A stretch of DNA of 64,000 bases, from the NCBI GenBank assembly GCA_027485675.1, contig JAIXQP010000044.1, positions 34,051 through 98,050 of the forward strand. Reading direction: 5' to 3'. Below, one piece after another: positions 8,974 to 17,060 of the stretch. The stretch's first letter is position 1. Each line of letters opens with the position of its first letter. Position numbers and translations under genes: made by a program. This stretch comes from Terriglobales bacterium (GTDB lineage Bacteria; Acidobacteriota; Terriglobia; Bryobacterales; Bryobacteraceae). The notes below the pieces were generated by a model. It made no database searches, was not told the DNA's origin, and worked only from the letters and a program-made list of their open reading frames with translations.

Positions 8974-9743
8974 GAGTGCTGGTGAAATTGGGCGGGACGC
9001 TGCTGGACAGCGAGGATTCGCGGGCGGCGATCGCCGAACAGTTGACGCGCGCCTTTGCGGCCAATCGGGAGATGGTGGTCGTGCATGGTGGCGGGAAGCA
9101 GATGACCCGGTTCCTGGCCGAGCGGAACGTGCCGAGCGAGTTCGTCGAGGGGCTGCGGGTAACCACGCCAGAGGTCTTGGACGCTGTGTTGAAGGTCTTC
9201 GCCGGAACGGTGAACCATCTTCTGGTGGCGTCGCTCGTGAAGGCGGGAACGATGGCCGTGGGGCTGAGCGGCATTGATGCGTGCCTGACGGAGGCGGTGC
9301 AGCTGCGCCCGGAGCTCGGAGCAGTGGGGCGGCCGGTGAGTTCAAACCCGGCGGTGCTCGAAACGCTGACGGGCGGCGGATTCCTGCCGGTGGTGGCCTG
9401 CGTGGCGGGTGACCGGCAGGGCAACATCTACAACGTGAACGCCGACCAGATGGCCGTGGCCTGCGCGAGCGGGTACGGCGCGGCGAAGTTGCTGTTTCTG
9501 ACCGACGTCGATGGGGTGAAGGGCGCGGATGGGAACGTGATTCCCCGGCTGACGCTCGCCGAGAGCCGCCAACTGATTGCCGATGGCGTGGCCACCGGCG
9601 GGATGCAGGCGAAGCTGAACGCCGCGGCGGACGCTTTGCTGGGAGGAGTAGGAGAAGTCGTCATCGCTCCCGGGGCGGCGGCGGAGATTGTGGCGCGGTT
9701 GCTGGCGGGCGAGGCCGTGGGCACGCGGTTCGTGAAAGGATAA
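8970..9743 (+). CDS. argB: Acetylglutamate kinase
   Basis: A 257-residue amino-acid kinase, the second step of arginine synthesis (ATP-dependent phosphorylation of N-acetylglutamate). Visible motifs are VKLGGTLLD at the N-terminus, the glycine-rich VVHGGGKQM (about 31-39), YNVNADQMAVACA (about 153-165) and FLTDVDGVKG (about 174-183). It lacks the N-terminal helix that is associated with arginine-feedback-inhibited hexameric kinases, so it resembles the shorter dimeric type; this is inference from length. Start overlaps the argC stop (ATGA), and the downstream GNAT gene begins seven bases after its stop. Confidence 0.96.
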   Translation: MRVLVKLGGTLLDSEDSRAAIAEQLTRAFAANREMVVVHGGGKQMTRFLAERNVPSEFVEGLRVTTPEVLDAVLKVFAGTVNHLLVASLVKAGTMAVGLSGIDACLTEAVQLRPELGAVGRPVSSNPAVLETLTGGGFLPVVACVAGDRQGNIYNVNADQMAVACASGYGAAKLLFLTDVDGVKGADGNVIPRLTLAESRQLIADGVATGGMQAKLNAAADALLGGVGEVVIAPGAAAEIVARLLAGEAVGTRFVKG

Positions 9744-9750
9744 AGGCCTG

Positions 9751-10275
9751 ATGAGCGGTCCCCTGATTTCGATTACCGCACCGCGGTTGGCGCAGCCATC
9801 GGTCTACACCGAGGGCCCGACGGAGTTGCGGAAGGCGACGCTGCGGGACATCGGCCCGCTGTTGGAGCTGATTAACGCCTACGCGGCGCAAGGCATTATG
9901 CTGCCGCGGACCGAGTTTGAAATGGCGGAGAATATTCGGGACTTTACGGTAATATATGCCGGTTCCCGATTGGTCGCATGCGCGGCATTACACATCTATA
10001 GTCCCTCCGCGGCGGAGATCCGCAGCCTGGCCGTAGACCCGGGCTGGAAGAAGCATGGTTTGGGCCGCAAACTGTTGGAGGCTGTGGAAATCGAGGCCCG
10101 GGAGTTCGGGTTGAAGACTCTGTTTGCGTTTACGTACGTGGATGGGTTCTTCCGGAAGCTGGGCTATGACGTGGTGGACCGGGGGGAACTACCGCTAAAG
10201 GCGTGGAAAGATTGCCTTCGTTGCCCGAAATTTCAGGCCTGCGACGAAATTGCGATGCTGAAGCACCTAGGGTAG
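9751..10275 (+). CDS. argA: GNAT-family amino-acid N-acetyltransferase, probable short N-acetylglutamate synthase
   Basis: A 174-residue GNAT acetyltransferase. The acetyl-CoA-binding motif A is clear (RSLAVDPGWKKHGLGRKLL, about 91-109). The C-terminus FFRKLGYDVVDRGELPLKAW with two nearby cysteines (CLRCPKFQAC) is characteristic of the short, kinase-less N-acetylglutamate synthases of the type described in Mycobacterium tuberculosis (Rv2747), which has a very similar length. Position seven bases after argB supports a role in making N-acetylglutamate, the first step of the pathway. The symbol rests on family resemblance and context; a different amino-acid acetyltransferase is possible. Confidence 0.8.
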   Translation: MSGPLISITAPRLAQPSVYTEGPTELRKATLRDIGPLLELINAYAAQGIMLPRTEFEMAENIRDFTVIYAGSRLVACAALHIYSPSAAEIRSLAVDPGWKKHGLGRKLLEAVEIEAREFGLKTLFAFTYVDGFFRKLGYDVVDRGELPLKAWKDCLRCPKFQACDEIAMLKHLG

Positions 10276-10488
10276 CCCTGGGGGGAGAGGCGATACCCCC
10301 ATTTGCGGGGTACGACCACCCACAGTACCAATGCTTAAGTGGGAAATCTTGCAACAGATGCAACAGATCCAGTACTACCAAGGCCGGGATACGGGATATT
10401 GCAATTGCGTTACGCCGAGCAATTGATTACCCGCAAATGAACTAAAAAATATTCCGAGAACTTTAGTACGACTATTGCCACCTGTCTG

Positions 10489-10543
10489 TATAATCAATAA
10501 CAAAGAATCGGAAGAGTGGTAAAAAATCAACCGGGATTCTTTG
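10489..10543 (+). promoter_or_regulatory. Candidate promoter -10 and leader inverted repeat
   Basis: An exact TATAAT lies at 10489-10494 in a locally AT-rich stretch; no good -35 is visible at the usual distance (GTACGA at 17 bp). Directly downstream, CAAAGAATC (10501-10509) and GATTCTTTG (10535-10543) form a perfect 9-bp inverted repeat with a 25-nt loop. It is followed by GTTTTTG and then the ribosome-binding site of the next gene. The stem followed by a short T run could act as an attenuator; this is inference. The rest of 10276-10488 shows no gene, only a 9-bp tandem repeat at 10351-10368 and a weak TACCCC/GGGGTA hairpin. Confidence 0.4.
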
Positions 10544-10561
10544 GTTTTTGCGAGGCAAGAT

Positions 10562-11533
10562 ATGAAGGCTCTGACCGTCGATGTCCGGGAGTCCACCGGA
10601 CGCATTCTCTGCTGTACGATATTTCGGCCGGGCGGCAAGAAGCTTTTGGCCAAGGGCCATGTGCTCAGCGACGAGGATGTCCGCCTGCTTGAGACCGAAG
10701 GGATGGCGGAGGTCTGGGTGACCTCGCTCGACGAGGGCGAGATTGGCGAGGACGACGCGGTGCTGCAGGTCGCGACAGCGATGGGCTGCGGTTCGCTCGA
10801 GATCCGCCCGGCAGCGGGTGGGCGCGCCAATATCGTAGCGACCCAGGATTGTTGTGTGCTGGTGGACGATGAGCTGCTGAAGCAGATTAACTGCACGGCC
10901 TCGATCGTGATCGCCACGATGACGAACTTCAGCTTTGCGCTGGCGGGTCAGCGGGTGGCGACCATTAAGTCGACGCCGTTTGCAGTGGCGGCGCCGGAGT
11001 TGGAGGCAGTGACCTCGATTCTGCGGGAGCGGGGACCGATTCTGCAGGCGCGGCCGATGCAGGATCCGCAGGCGGCGGTGCTGTACACCGATCCGGTGGC
11101 CGGTGACCGGGCGCGTCAATTGTTTGAGAATGTGATGCGGCAGCGTCTGGAGCGGTTTGGGACGACGCCGAACTTTGTGTTGAGTGCGCTTGAAGAAGAG
11201 GCCGCGGTGGCCCGCGCGCTGCAGCATTTGGTGCGGGCGAAACCTTCCGTGATTCTGATCGCGTCGACGACCGCCCCGGCGGGCCCGGAGGACGTGATTG
11301 GCCGGGCGATGCTGCGGGTGGGGTGTCATCTGGAGCGTTTTCTCGCGCCGGTGGAGCCGGGAAGCCTGCTTTTGATGGGATATAAGGACGAAATTCCGAT
11401 TGTTTCGGCACCGGGGTGCTTCCGTTCGGCCAAGACCAACGTCGTGGATTTGATCCTGCCGGCGCTCCTGGCCAAATACCGGATTTCCGGTTGGGAGATT
11501 GCGTGTTTAGGTCACGGTGGCCTGCTGAGTTAG
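10562..11533 (+). CDS. Molybdopterin-binding-domain protein (MoeA/MocA-associated type)
   Basis: A 323-residue protein. The start is set at ATG 10562 because GAGG (10552-10555) sits at proper distance; an upstream TTG at 10541 is less likely. The C-terminal half resembles the MoCF-biosynthesis/molybdopterin-binding domain that is often fused to MocA-like cytidylyltransferases. It shows the sequence block ending VEPGSLLLMGYKDEIPIVSA followed by PGCFRSAKTNVVD and a hydrophobic C-terminal helix. The N-terminal half contains no recognised nucleotidyltransferase motif. Role in molybdenum-cofactor insertion or sensing is therefore plausible but unproven; the window also holds a molybdenum hydroxylase (37636-40319). 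It stands alone, followed by a terminator. Confidence 0.7.
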   Translation: MKALTVDVRESTGRILCCTIFRPGGKKLLAKGHVLSDEDVRLLETEGMAEVWVTSLDEGEIGEDDAVLQVATAMGCGSLEIRPAAGGRANIVATQDCCVLVDDELLKQINCTASIVIATMTNFSFALAGQRVATIKSTPFAVAAPELEAVTSILRERGPILQARPMQDPQAAVLYTDPVAGDRARQLFENVMRQRLERFGTTPNFVLSALEEEAAVARALQHLVRAKPSVILIASTTAPAGPEDVIGRAMLRVGCHLERFLAPVEPGSLLLMGYKDEIPIVSAPGCFRSAKTNVVDLILPALLAKYRISGWEIACLGHGGLLS

Positions 11534-11586
11534 CGAGTTTTCCTCCAACGCGTTAGCCTTACCTCCGAGAGGCTAATGAAGACGAA

Positions 11587-11623
11587 GGCCGGGTGTGGTA
11601 TTCCAGCACCCGGCCATTTTTTT
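11587..11623 (+). terminator. Rho-independent terminator
   Basis: A perfect 9-bp stem (GGCCGGGTG 11587-11595 with CACCCGGCC 11607-11615) is followed by an A and seven T residues. It lies 54 bases after the stop of the molybdopterin-binding-domain gene and just before the enolase-superfamily gene, separating the two transcription units. Confidence 0.85.
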
Positions 11624-11646
11624 GATTCGGGTATGCTGGAACCGAT

Positions 11647-12885
11647 ATGAAGATTCGTTCCGTGCAGGCGCACCTGCTCTCCTATGTGTTTCCGCAGCCG
11701 GTGGAGCTGACCTATTTCGGCGGGACCCGGCAGATCGTAAAGCGGGACGCGATGTTGATCCGCGTGGAGACGGACAACGGCCTGGTGGGTTACGGGCCGG
11801 GGGAGGCCAGCGAGAGCGCGGCGCGGTTGATTACGGAAACGATCAAGCCTTGGCTCGAAGGCCGGGTGCTGGCGGATGCGGACGCATTGCGGGTGCAGTT
11901 TCACCAGGCGGTGAAGCCGGATTTGCGCACCTCGCATACCTACGGGACCCTGGAAGTGGCGCTGTACGACATTTTGGGCAAGGCGGCCGGGCTGCCGGTG
12001 TCGGAGCTGTTGGGCGGCCGGATCCGCGACCGGATCAAGTGCTACGGCTCGTCGGGGATGTACCAGCCGCCGGAGGGCTATGCCGCGGAGGCGAAGCTGG
12101 CGCAGGAGATGGGGTTTTCCGCCTACAAGATGCGGCCGGCGGCGGGTCCGGACGAGGACGTTGCCGCGGTGCGGGCGATGCGGGAGGCGACGGGGGCGGG
12201 GTTTGGCTTGATGGTGGATGCGCACGCGTGGTGGCGGATGGGCGACCGATCCTACTCGGCCGCGACGGTAGAGAAAGTCGCCGAGCGGATGAGCGCCTAC
12301 GAGTTGACGTGGCTCGAGGAGCCGCTCCCGCCGGCTGACCACGCCGGGTACCGGAAGCTGCGGGAGACCGGCCTGGTGCCGCTGGCGAGCGGTGAGCACG
12401 AACCGTCCGAGGCCTCCTTTCTCGACCTGATTGAGGGCGGATGCGCCGATTACATTCAAATGGACGTGGTGTGCCAAGGCGGCTATGCGCAGGGCCGCCG
12501 TTTGTTCGATGCCGTGGAGCGGGAGGGCCTGCGGTTCGCATTTCACTCCTGGGGGAGCGAATTGGAGCTGGCCGCGGCGGCGCAATTAGGCGTTTGCTGG
12601 CCGGAGCAGGTGGTGGAGTGGCTCGAGTACCCGCTGTACTCGCAGGACGGCCGCAAGTTCATGTACGAATTCCCGCTGGCGGTAGAGATGCTGAAGGAGC
12701 CTTTACCGGTGGAGGCCGGAGAGTTAGTGGTTCCACGGGGCCCGGGACTGGGCGTGACAGTAGATGAGCGGGTGCTCGAGAAGTATCCGTGGGTGAGCGG
12801 ACCTTGGTCGTACTTCACATTGATTTCCCCGCCGGGCCGATTTGCGGTGACCGGGGACCACGCCAATACCGGCCTGGGACAATGA
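11647..12885 (+). CDS. Mandelate racemase/muconate-lactonizing enzyme-family protein
   Basis: A 412-residue member of the enolase superfamily, MR/MLE branch. It has an N-terminal capping domain and a barrel with the expected catalytic and metal positions. These are a Lys in SAYKMRP (about 160, KxR rather than KxK), Asp in MVDAHAWW (about 193), Glu in WLEEPLPP (about 221), Glu in SGEHEPSE (about 247) and His in FHSWGSELELAA (about 300). The last element resembles the acid-sugar dehydratases. These enzymes abstract a proton alpha to a carboxylate; the substrate cannot be read from the sequence. It overlaps the deacetylase gene by four bases (ATGA) and begins a four-gene coupled run. Confidence 0.85.
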   Translation: MKIRSVQAHLLSYVFPQPVELTYFGGTRQIVKRDAMLIRVETDNGLVGYGPGEASESAARLITETIKPWLEGRVLADADALRVQFHQAVKPDLRTSHTYGTLEVALYDILGKAAGLPVSELLGGRIRDRIKCYGSSGMYQPPEGYAAEAKLAQEMGFSAYKMRPAAGPDEDVAAVRAMREATGAGFGLMVDAHAWWRMGDRSYSAATVEKVAERMSAYELTWLEEPLPPADHAGYRKLRETGLVPLASGEHEPSEASFLDLIEGGCADYIQMDVVCQGGYAQGRRLFDAVEREGLRFAFHSWGSELELAAAAQLGVCWPEQVVEWLEYPLYSQDGRKFMYEFPLAVEMLKEPLPVEAGELVVPRGPGLGVTVDERVLEKYPWVSGPWSYFTLISPPGRFAVTGDHANTGLGQ

Positions 12886-13574
12886 TCCCGGAGTACGGCG
12901 CGCTGGCGCTGGCGACACTGGGCGGGGGCGCGGCGTGGGCGGTGCGGGGACGGTCCGCGCAGGTGCTGGCGCCTTCGATCTGGCACGGGGACCGGCAGCG
13001 GCGCGCGGTGGCGTTGACGTTTGACGATGGTCCCTCGGCGGGAACCGGGGAGATCCTGGAGACCCTGGAGGCAGCGGGCGCGCGGGCAACGTTTTTCCAG
13101 TGCGGCGTGAACGCTGAGCGGCATCCGGATTGGGCGCGGGCCGTTTCGACGGCCGGCCACGAGATTGGGAACCATACCTGGTCGCACCGGCGGCTGGATT
13201 TCGCCTCCGTGACGGTGATGCGCGAGGAGTTGGGCCGGGCGCAGAGAGTGCTGACCGAGATCCACGGGAGCGCGCCACGTTGGTTTCGGGCGCCGTTTGG
13301 AGTTCGCTGGATCGGCCTGGGGGGAGTACAGCGGGAGTTCGGACTGATGGGCGCGATGTGGACCTGTATGGGGCGGGACTGGAAACTGCCGTCCGGGGCC
13401 ATTGCCGAGCGGGTTTTGCAGAGCGCGGAGAACGGCGCCATTATCTGCCTGCATGACGGCCGGGGGGTGGCCGAAGGGGCCGACGTCAGCCAAACGGTGG
13501 CCGCGGTGCGGCGGATTACGCGGGAGTTGGGAGACCGGGGATGGAAGATGGTGAGCCTGAGTGAGCTGGTTTGA
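12882..13574 (+). CDS. Polysaccharide deacetylase (NodB-homology domain)
   Basis: A 230-residue protein starting at the ATG that overlaps the previous stop (ATGA). An N-terminal hydrophobic stretch (ALALATLGGGAAWAV) may be a signal anchor. The NodB domain has the metal/catalytic motif ALTFDDGPSAGT (about residues 43-54) and the histidine motif GNHTWSHRRLD (about 94-104). A later RAPFGVRW block and the C-terminal CLHDGRG match the CE4 fold. Family members remove N- or O-acetyl groups from chitin-like polymers or peptidoglycan, usually outside the cytoplasm. Its place between an enolase-superfamily gene and an ACP/ketosynthase pair suggests envelope or secondary-metabolite modification, which is inference. 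Confidence 0.88.
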   Translation: MIPEYGALALATLGGGAAWAVRGRSAQVLAPSIWHGDRQRRAVALTFDDGPSAGTGEILETLEAAGARATFFQCGVNAERHPDWARAVSTAGHEIGNHTWSHRRLDFASVTVMREELGRAQRVLTEIHGSAPRWFRAPFGVRWIGLGGVQREFGLMGAMWTCMGRDWKLPSGAIAERVLQSAENGAIICLHDGRGVAEGADVSQTVAAVRRITRELGDRGWKMVSLSELV

Positions 13575-13609
13575 TGCGAATCGGTCAGAACTTTGCGATG
13601 CTGGAATGC

Positions 13610-13858
13610 ATGTCTGACGACATCCTGCAGCGGGTGATCAAAGTTGTGGCCGAAGCCCAGAAGCTTCCGATCGAGAAGGTGACCGTGGACTCCACGTTTG
13701 AGGAGTTAGCGATCGATTCGTTGGACGGAATCCAACTTCTGTTCCACTTGGAAACGGAGTTTGATGTCAACATTCCGGACGAAGCGGCACGGCAGGTGCG
13801 GGGCATCAAGGAGTTGGCGGAGGGCGTCGAAAAATTGGTAGCGCAGAAGAGCGCGTGA
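13610..13858 (+). CDS. Acyl carrier protein
   Basis: An 82-residue acidic helical protein from the ATG at 13610 (MSDDILQRV). In-frame starts at 13598, 13574 and 13571 would add up to 13 residues without family support. The phosphopantetheine attachment motif is IDSLDGIQLLFHLE, with Ser about residue 41. It is immediately followed by a ketosynthase that overlaps it (GTGA). A dedicated ACP/ketosynthase pair away from the main fab cluster suggests a specialised acyl chain rather than bulk fatty-acid synthesis. The acpP symbol is withheld because a second, canonical ACP is expected elsewhere. Confidence 0.88.
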   Translation: MSDDILQRVIKVVAEAQKLPIEKVTVDSTFEELAIDSLDGIQLLFHLETEFDVNIPDEAARQVRGIKELAEGVEKLVAQKSA

Positions 13859-15078
13859 GCGGACGCCGGGTAGTGGTGACGGGCCTAGGCTGCATCTCCG
13901 CGCTGGGTCCGGATGTGGAGACGTTCTGGCGGCGGGCGCGGGCGGGAGACTCGGCGATTGGCCCGATTCGCAATCTGGACATGAGCGATGTGCGCTTTCA
14001 GAACGGCGCGGAGATCACCGGCTTTGTTCCAACGGATCACTTTGACGACAAGCAGTTGATCCCGCTGGATCGTTTCGCGCAGTTGGCGGTCGTGGCCGCC
14101 CGGCAGGCGGTGGGGCAGGCGGCGCCCGAGTGGACCGACGCAGAGCGCCGGCAGACGGCGGTGGTGACCGGGTCCTGTTACGGCGGCAAGACCAGTGAGG
14201 ACGAGGGGTTCCGGGAGATCTACGGGAGCGGGACCAAGAGGGCACGGGTGCATCCGATGACGATTCCCCGGCTGATGGCCAACGCGGGCAGCAGTTGGAT
14301 TGCGATGGAGTATGGGCTGCAGGGCCCGGCCTACACGGTTTCGACGGCCTGTTCGTCGGCGAACCATGCAATCGGCCAAGCCTTCTGGCTGGTCCGAAAC
14401 GGCATTTGTGACGTGGCGCTGACGGGCGGCTGCGAAGCTCCGTTCACGCCGGGGTCGATGAAGGCCTGGGAAGCGTTGCGGGTGGTGAGCGGGGATACCT
14501 GCCGGCCCTTTTCGAAAGACCGCAAGGGACTCATCCTGGGCGAGGGCGCCGCGATGCTGGTGCTCGAGACGGAGGAGCGGGCCAAGGCGCGGGGAGCCCG
14601 GATTCTCGGCGAGATTGCCGGCTTTGGCATGAGTGCCGATGCGCATCATGTGACGCAGCCGAGCGTGGACGGTCCGGCGATGGCCATCGAACGCGCGTTG
14701 GCGGACGGCGGGGTGGACGGCGCGGCGATCGGGCACATCAACGCGCACGGCACGGGAACGCCGGCGAACGATCCGGTGGAGACGGCAGCCATCCGGCGGG
14801 TGCTGGGGGGCCAGGCCGATAAGGTGCGGGTCACTTCGACGAAATCACTGCATGGGCACGCGTTGGGCGCAGCCGGCGCCATTGAAGCGGTGGCGACGGT
14901 CCTGACGCTCGAACGCGGGGAGGCGCCGCCCACGGCCAACTATCTGGGACTGGACCCCGAGTGCGAGCTGCCGCTGATTCTCTCGCCGGAGGGCTGCACC
15001 GCGGAGTACGCCCTCTCGCATTCGTTCGCCTTCGGTGGACTGAACGCTGTCGTGTTGTTCCGGGCTTATCGGGCCTGA
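13855..15078 (+). CDS. Beta-ketoacyl-ACP synthase II-like (FabF family)
   Basis: A 407-residue condensing enzyme starting with GTG that overlaps the ACP stop (GTGA). The Cys-His-His triad is present: Cys in YTVSTACSSANHAIG (about 163), His in INAHGTGTPANDP (about 299) and His in KSLHGHALGAAGAIEA (about 330). Length and motifs fit FabF-type elongating synthases. The enzyme condenses malonyl-ACP with an acyl-ACP. Context (own ACP, deacetylase, enolase-superfamily enzyme) points to a small specialised acyl pathway such as a lipid modification or polyketide-like product. The stop overlaps the convergent JAB-like gene by 13 bases. Confidence 0.9.
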   Translation: MSGRRVVVTGLGCISALGPDVETFWRRARAGDSAIGPIRNLDMSDVRFQNGAEITGFVPTDHFDDKQLIPLDRFAQLAVVAARQAVGQAAPEWTDAERRQTAVVTGSCYGGKTSEDEGFREIYGSGTKRARVHPMTIPRLMANAGSSWIAMEYGLQGPAYTVSTACSSANHAIGQAFWLVRNGICDVALTGGCEAPFTPGSMKAWEALRVVSGDTCRPFSKDRKGLILGEGAAMLVLETEERAKARGARILGEIAGFGMSADAHHVTQPSVDGPAMAIERALADGGVDGAAIGHINAHGTGTPANDPVETAAIRRVLGGQADKVRVTSTKSLHGHALGAAGAIEAVATVLTLERGEAPPTANYLGLDPECELPLILSPEGCTAEYALSHSFAFGGLNAVVLFRAYRA

Positions 15079-16217
15079 CGGTATTCGAGGGTCTCGGCGA
15101 CGCTTGTCCGGTCCTTCGGATATACCTCGAGCCGGAAGATGACGGTGCTGGGGGAACTCCGGTAAATGAGTTGGCCCGCCTGCAGGTCGTTAAAGCTGAG
15201 GTCAATGCGGCGGCTGTCATCGCCGGCCAGGATGGTCATGACGCCGCGGTTGGCGTTGCGCACGGCGGGCGCCGTGCGGTCCCAACTGACGACCAGCCGG
15301 TCTTCGAGCCGTTGGACGCCCAGGGCGAGGTTCCACGCTTCGAGATAGGGGTTGGCCGGGGTGCGGGGGCGCATGCTGATGGCGATTTGGAAGCCGAGGA
15401 TGACGCCGAGGAGCATGAAAATGAACGATAGGGGGATCCACACCCAGCCGCTTCGGGCCGGCTTGGCCTTTGCCGGATCGGGAAGCGGCGCGGGCGGCGG
15501 ATCAAGGGTAGGGGTGAGAAGCGGCGATGCCGGGGCGGCAGGCGGCGCGGCGGCGCCCGTTGTGGATCGGGACTGTTGTTGACCAAAGCGCGCGGCCGTG
15601 ACGACGCGGTCGAGTGGTGAGACGCCCCCGCCGAGCTCCTTCCGGCGGAAAGGGAACTCGAGGTAGGTGGAATCGCTGCGAAGCGAATCGCCTTCCCAGA
15701 AGAAAAATCCGGCCACGCTGGCGCGGGTGGCGTAAGGCTTCACGATCAACGAGACGAGGTCGCGGTTCGGGAAGTACTCATTGAGGAGATTGAGATCTTC
15801 TTCGGCCAAGTGCAGACCGTCGCGGGTGTGGCTGCGGTAGAAGCCGACAATCTGGCGCCCAGAAGCCTGGAGCCGGGCGATGGTCTCGTTCCATAGCCGG
15901 AGGTCATTGGCCGAGAGGATAAACGATGGTCCTTCGGCGTGCTCGCACAGGATCGGCTCGAAATCGTGAATTTCGACCGTGAGATGGTCACCGGACTGAT
16001 CCCGCGTACCGAGCAGGAAGCCGCCCACTTCGGCGCCGCGCCGCGGCACCGCGCCGAATCCTTTCATCACTTCGAGCAATAAGCGGTCGACAACGTCGAA
16101 ATGAAGCTGGATGTTGATGGGCTTCTGCGGAGGCTGCCAGGTATAGAAGGGGATCTTGGTGGCGGTGTCCGGTCCAGGGTTCAATTGCGTCAGCTCCTCA
16201 GGGGGAAATCTCTTCAA
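15066..16217 (-). CDS. Membrane-anchored JAB/MPN-like domain protein, probably without metalloprotease activity
   Basis: A 383-residue protein. Residues about 30-180 resemble a JAB1/MPN domain: GAEVGGFLLGTR supplies the usual N-terminal Glu, and GFYRSHTRDGLHLAEED aligns with the JAMM signature. Where an active enzyme has HxH and a Ser, this protein has RSH and Ala, so the first zinc-binding His is missing, although the terminal Asp is kept. A Pro-rich linker follows, then one transmembrane helix (WIPLSFIFMLLGVILGFQIA, about 257-276) and a C-terminal domain of about 100 residues. It could be a scaffold or ligand-binding protein; no function is known to me. Divergent from rsmI with only 14 bases between starts. 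Confidence 0.6.
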   Translation of the reverse strand: MKRFPPEELTQLNPGPDTATKIPFYTWQPPQKPINIQLHFDVVDRLLLEVMKGFGAVPRRGAEVGGFLLGTRDQSGDHLTVEIHDFEPILCEHAEGPSFILSANDLRLWNETIARLQASGRQIVGFYRSHTRDGLHLAEEDLNLLNEYFPNRDLVSLIVKPYATRASVAGFFFWEGDSLRSDSTYLEFPFRRKELGGGVSPLDRVVTAARFGQQQSRSTTGAAAPPAAPASPLLTPTLDPPPAPLPDPAKAKPARSGWVWIPLSFIFMLLGVILGFQIAISMRPRTPANPYLEAWNLALGVQRLEDRLVVSWDRTAPAVRNANRGVMTILAGDDSRRIDLSFNDLQAGQLIYRSSPSTVIFRLEVYPKDRTSVAETLEYRQAR

Positions 16218-16231
16218 GTATAGTCAGGGAA

Positions 16232-17050
16232 GTGCCTGGAGTCTTGTATTTGATTGCAACGCCGATCGGCAACCTGGAAGACATGACGATCCGGGGGTTA
16301 CGGTTGCTGCGGGAAGTGGATGTGATCGCCTGTGAGGACACCCGCCATACGCAGCGGCTGCTTGAGCATTACGCGATTCCGACGCCGTGCGTGAGCTATC
16401 ACGAGCATAACGAAGCCGCACGGGCCGAGCAGTTGGTGGAGCGGATTGTGGGCGGACAATCCGTGGCGGTGGTGAGCGATGCGGGGACGCCACTGATTTC
16501 CGACCCGGGCTATCGGGTGGTGCAGGCGGCGGTAGAGGCCGGGATCACCGTCATCCCGGTGCCGGGCGCCTCGGCGGTGCTGGCGGCGCTGGCGGCTTCC
16601 GGCTTGGCCACTGATGCATTCTGCTACGCCGGATTCCTGCCGCCGAAGCAGGGGCAGCGGCGGAAGGCGCTCGAGACTTGGGGGGCGGTGGAGGCGACGC
16701 TGATCTTCTACGAGGCGCCGCATCGAATTCTGGAGGCGCTGGCCGACGTCGCGTTGGTGCTGGGTGACCGGCAGATCGTCCTGGCTAGGGAGTTGACCAA
16801 GCTGCACGAGGAGTTTGTGCGAGGCCGGGTATCCGAGGTGATCGCGACGCTTTCCCAAAGAGCAGCGCAGAAGGGCGAGATGACGCTGCTGATTTCGCGG
16901 GAGAAGGCCGCGGTCGGCGAGGAGTTGCCCTTGGCGGAAGCCGTGCGGCGGTTGGTTTCGGGAGGCATGGACCGCATGGAGGCGATCAAAAAGATCGCCA
17001 AGGAGAGGGGCATTGCCAAGCGCGAGGTCTACGCCGCCTTGGAGCGATAA
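16232..17050 (+). CDS. rsmI: 16S rRNA (cytidine-1402 2'-O)-methyltransferase
   Basis: A 272-residue tetrapyrrole-methylase-fold enzyme. Diagnostic blocks are LYLIATPIGNLEDMTIRGL at the N-terminus, ACEDTRHTQRLLEHY, VVSDAGTPLISDPGYRVV and PGASAVLAALAASGL. It methylates the ribose of C1402 in 16S rRNA in the ribosomal P site, using S-adenosylmethionine. The start is GTG at 16232 with a CAGGGA-type ribosome-binding site just upstream. It is followed after 10 bases by glpD and is divergent from the JAB-like gene. Confidence 0.95.
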   Translation: MPGVLYLIATPIGNLEDMTIRGLRLLREVDVIACEDTRHTQRLLEHYAIPTPCVSYHEHNEAARAEQLVERIVGGQSVAVVSDAGTPLISDPGYRVVQAAVEAGITVIPVPGASAVLAALAASGLATDAFCYAGFLPPKQGQRRKALETWGAVEATLIFYEAPHRILEALADVALVLGDRQIVLARELTKLHEEFVRGRVSEVIATLSQRAAQKGEMTLLISREKAAVGEELPLAEAVRRLVSGGMDRMEAIKKIAKERGIAKREVYAALER

Positions 17051-17060
17051 TTAAAGCTGG

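Noticed and set aside
10351..10368. Tandem GCAACAGAT repeat
   Set aside because: Only two 9-bp copies; too little to call a regulatory or mobile element, noted in the leader entry.
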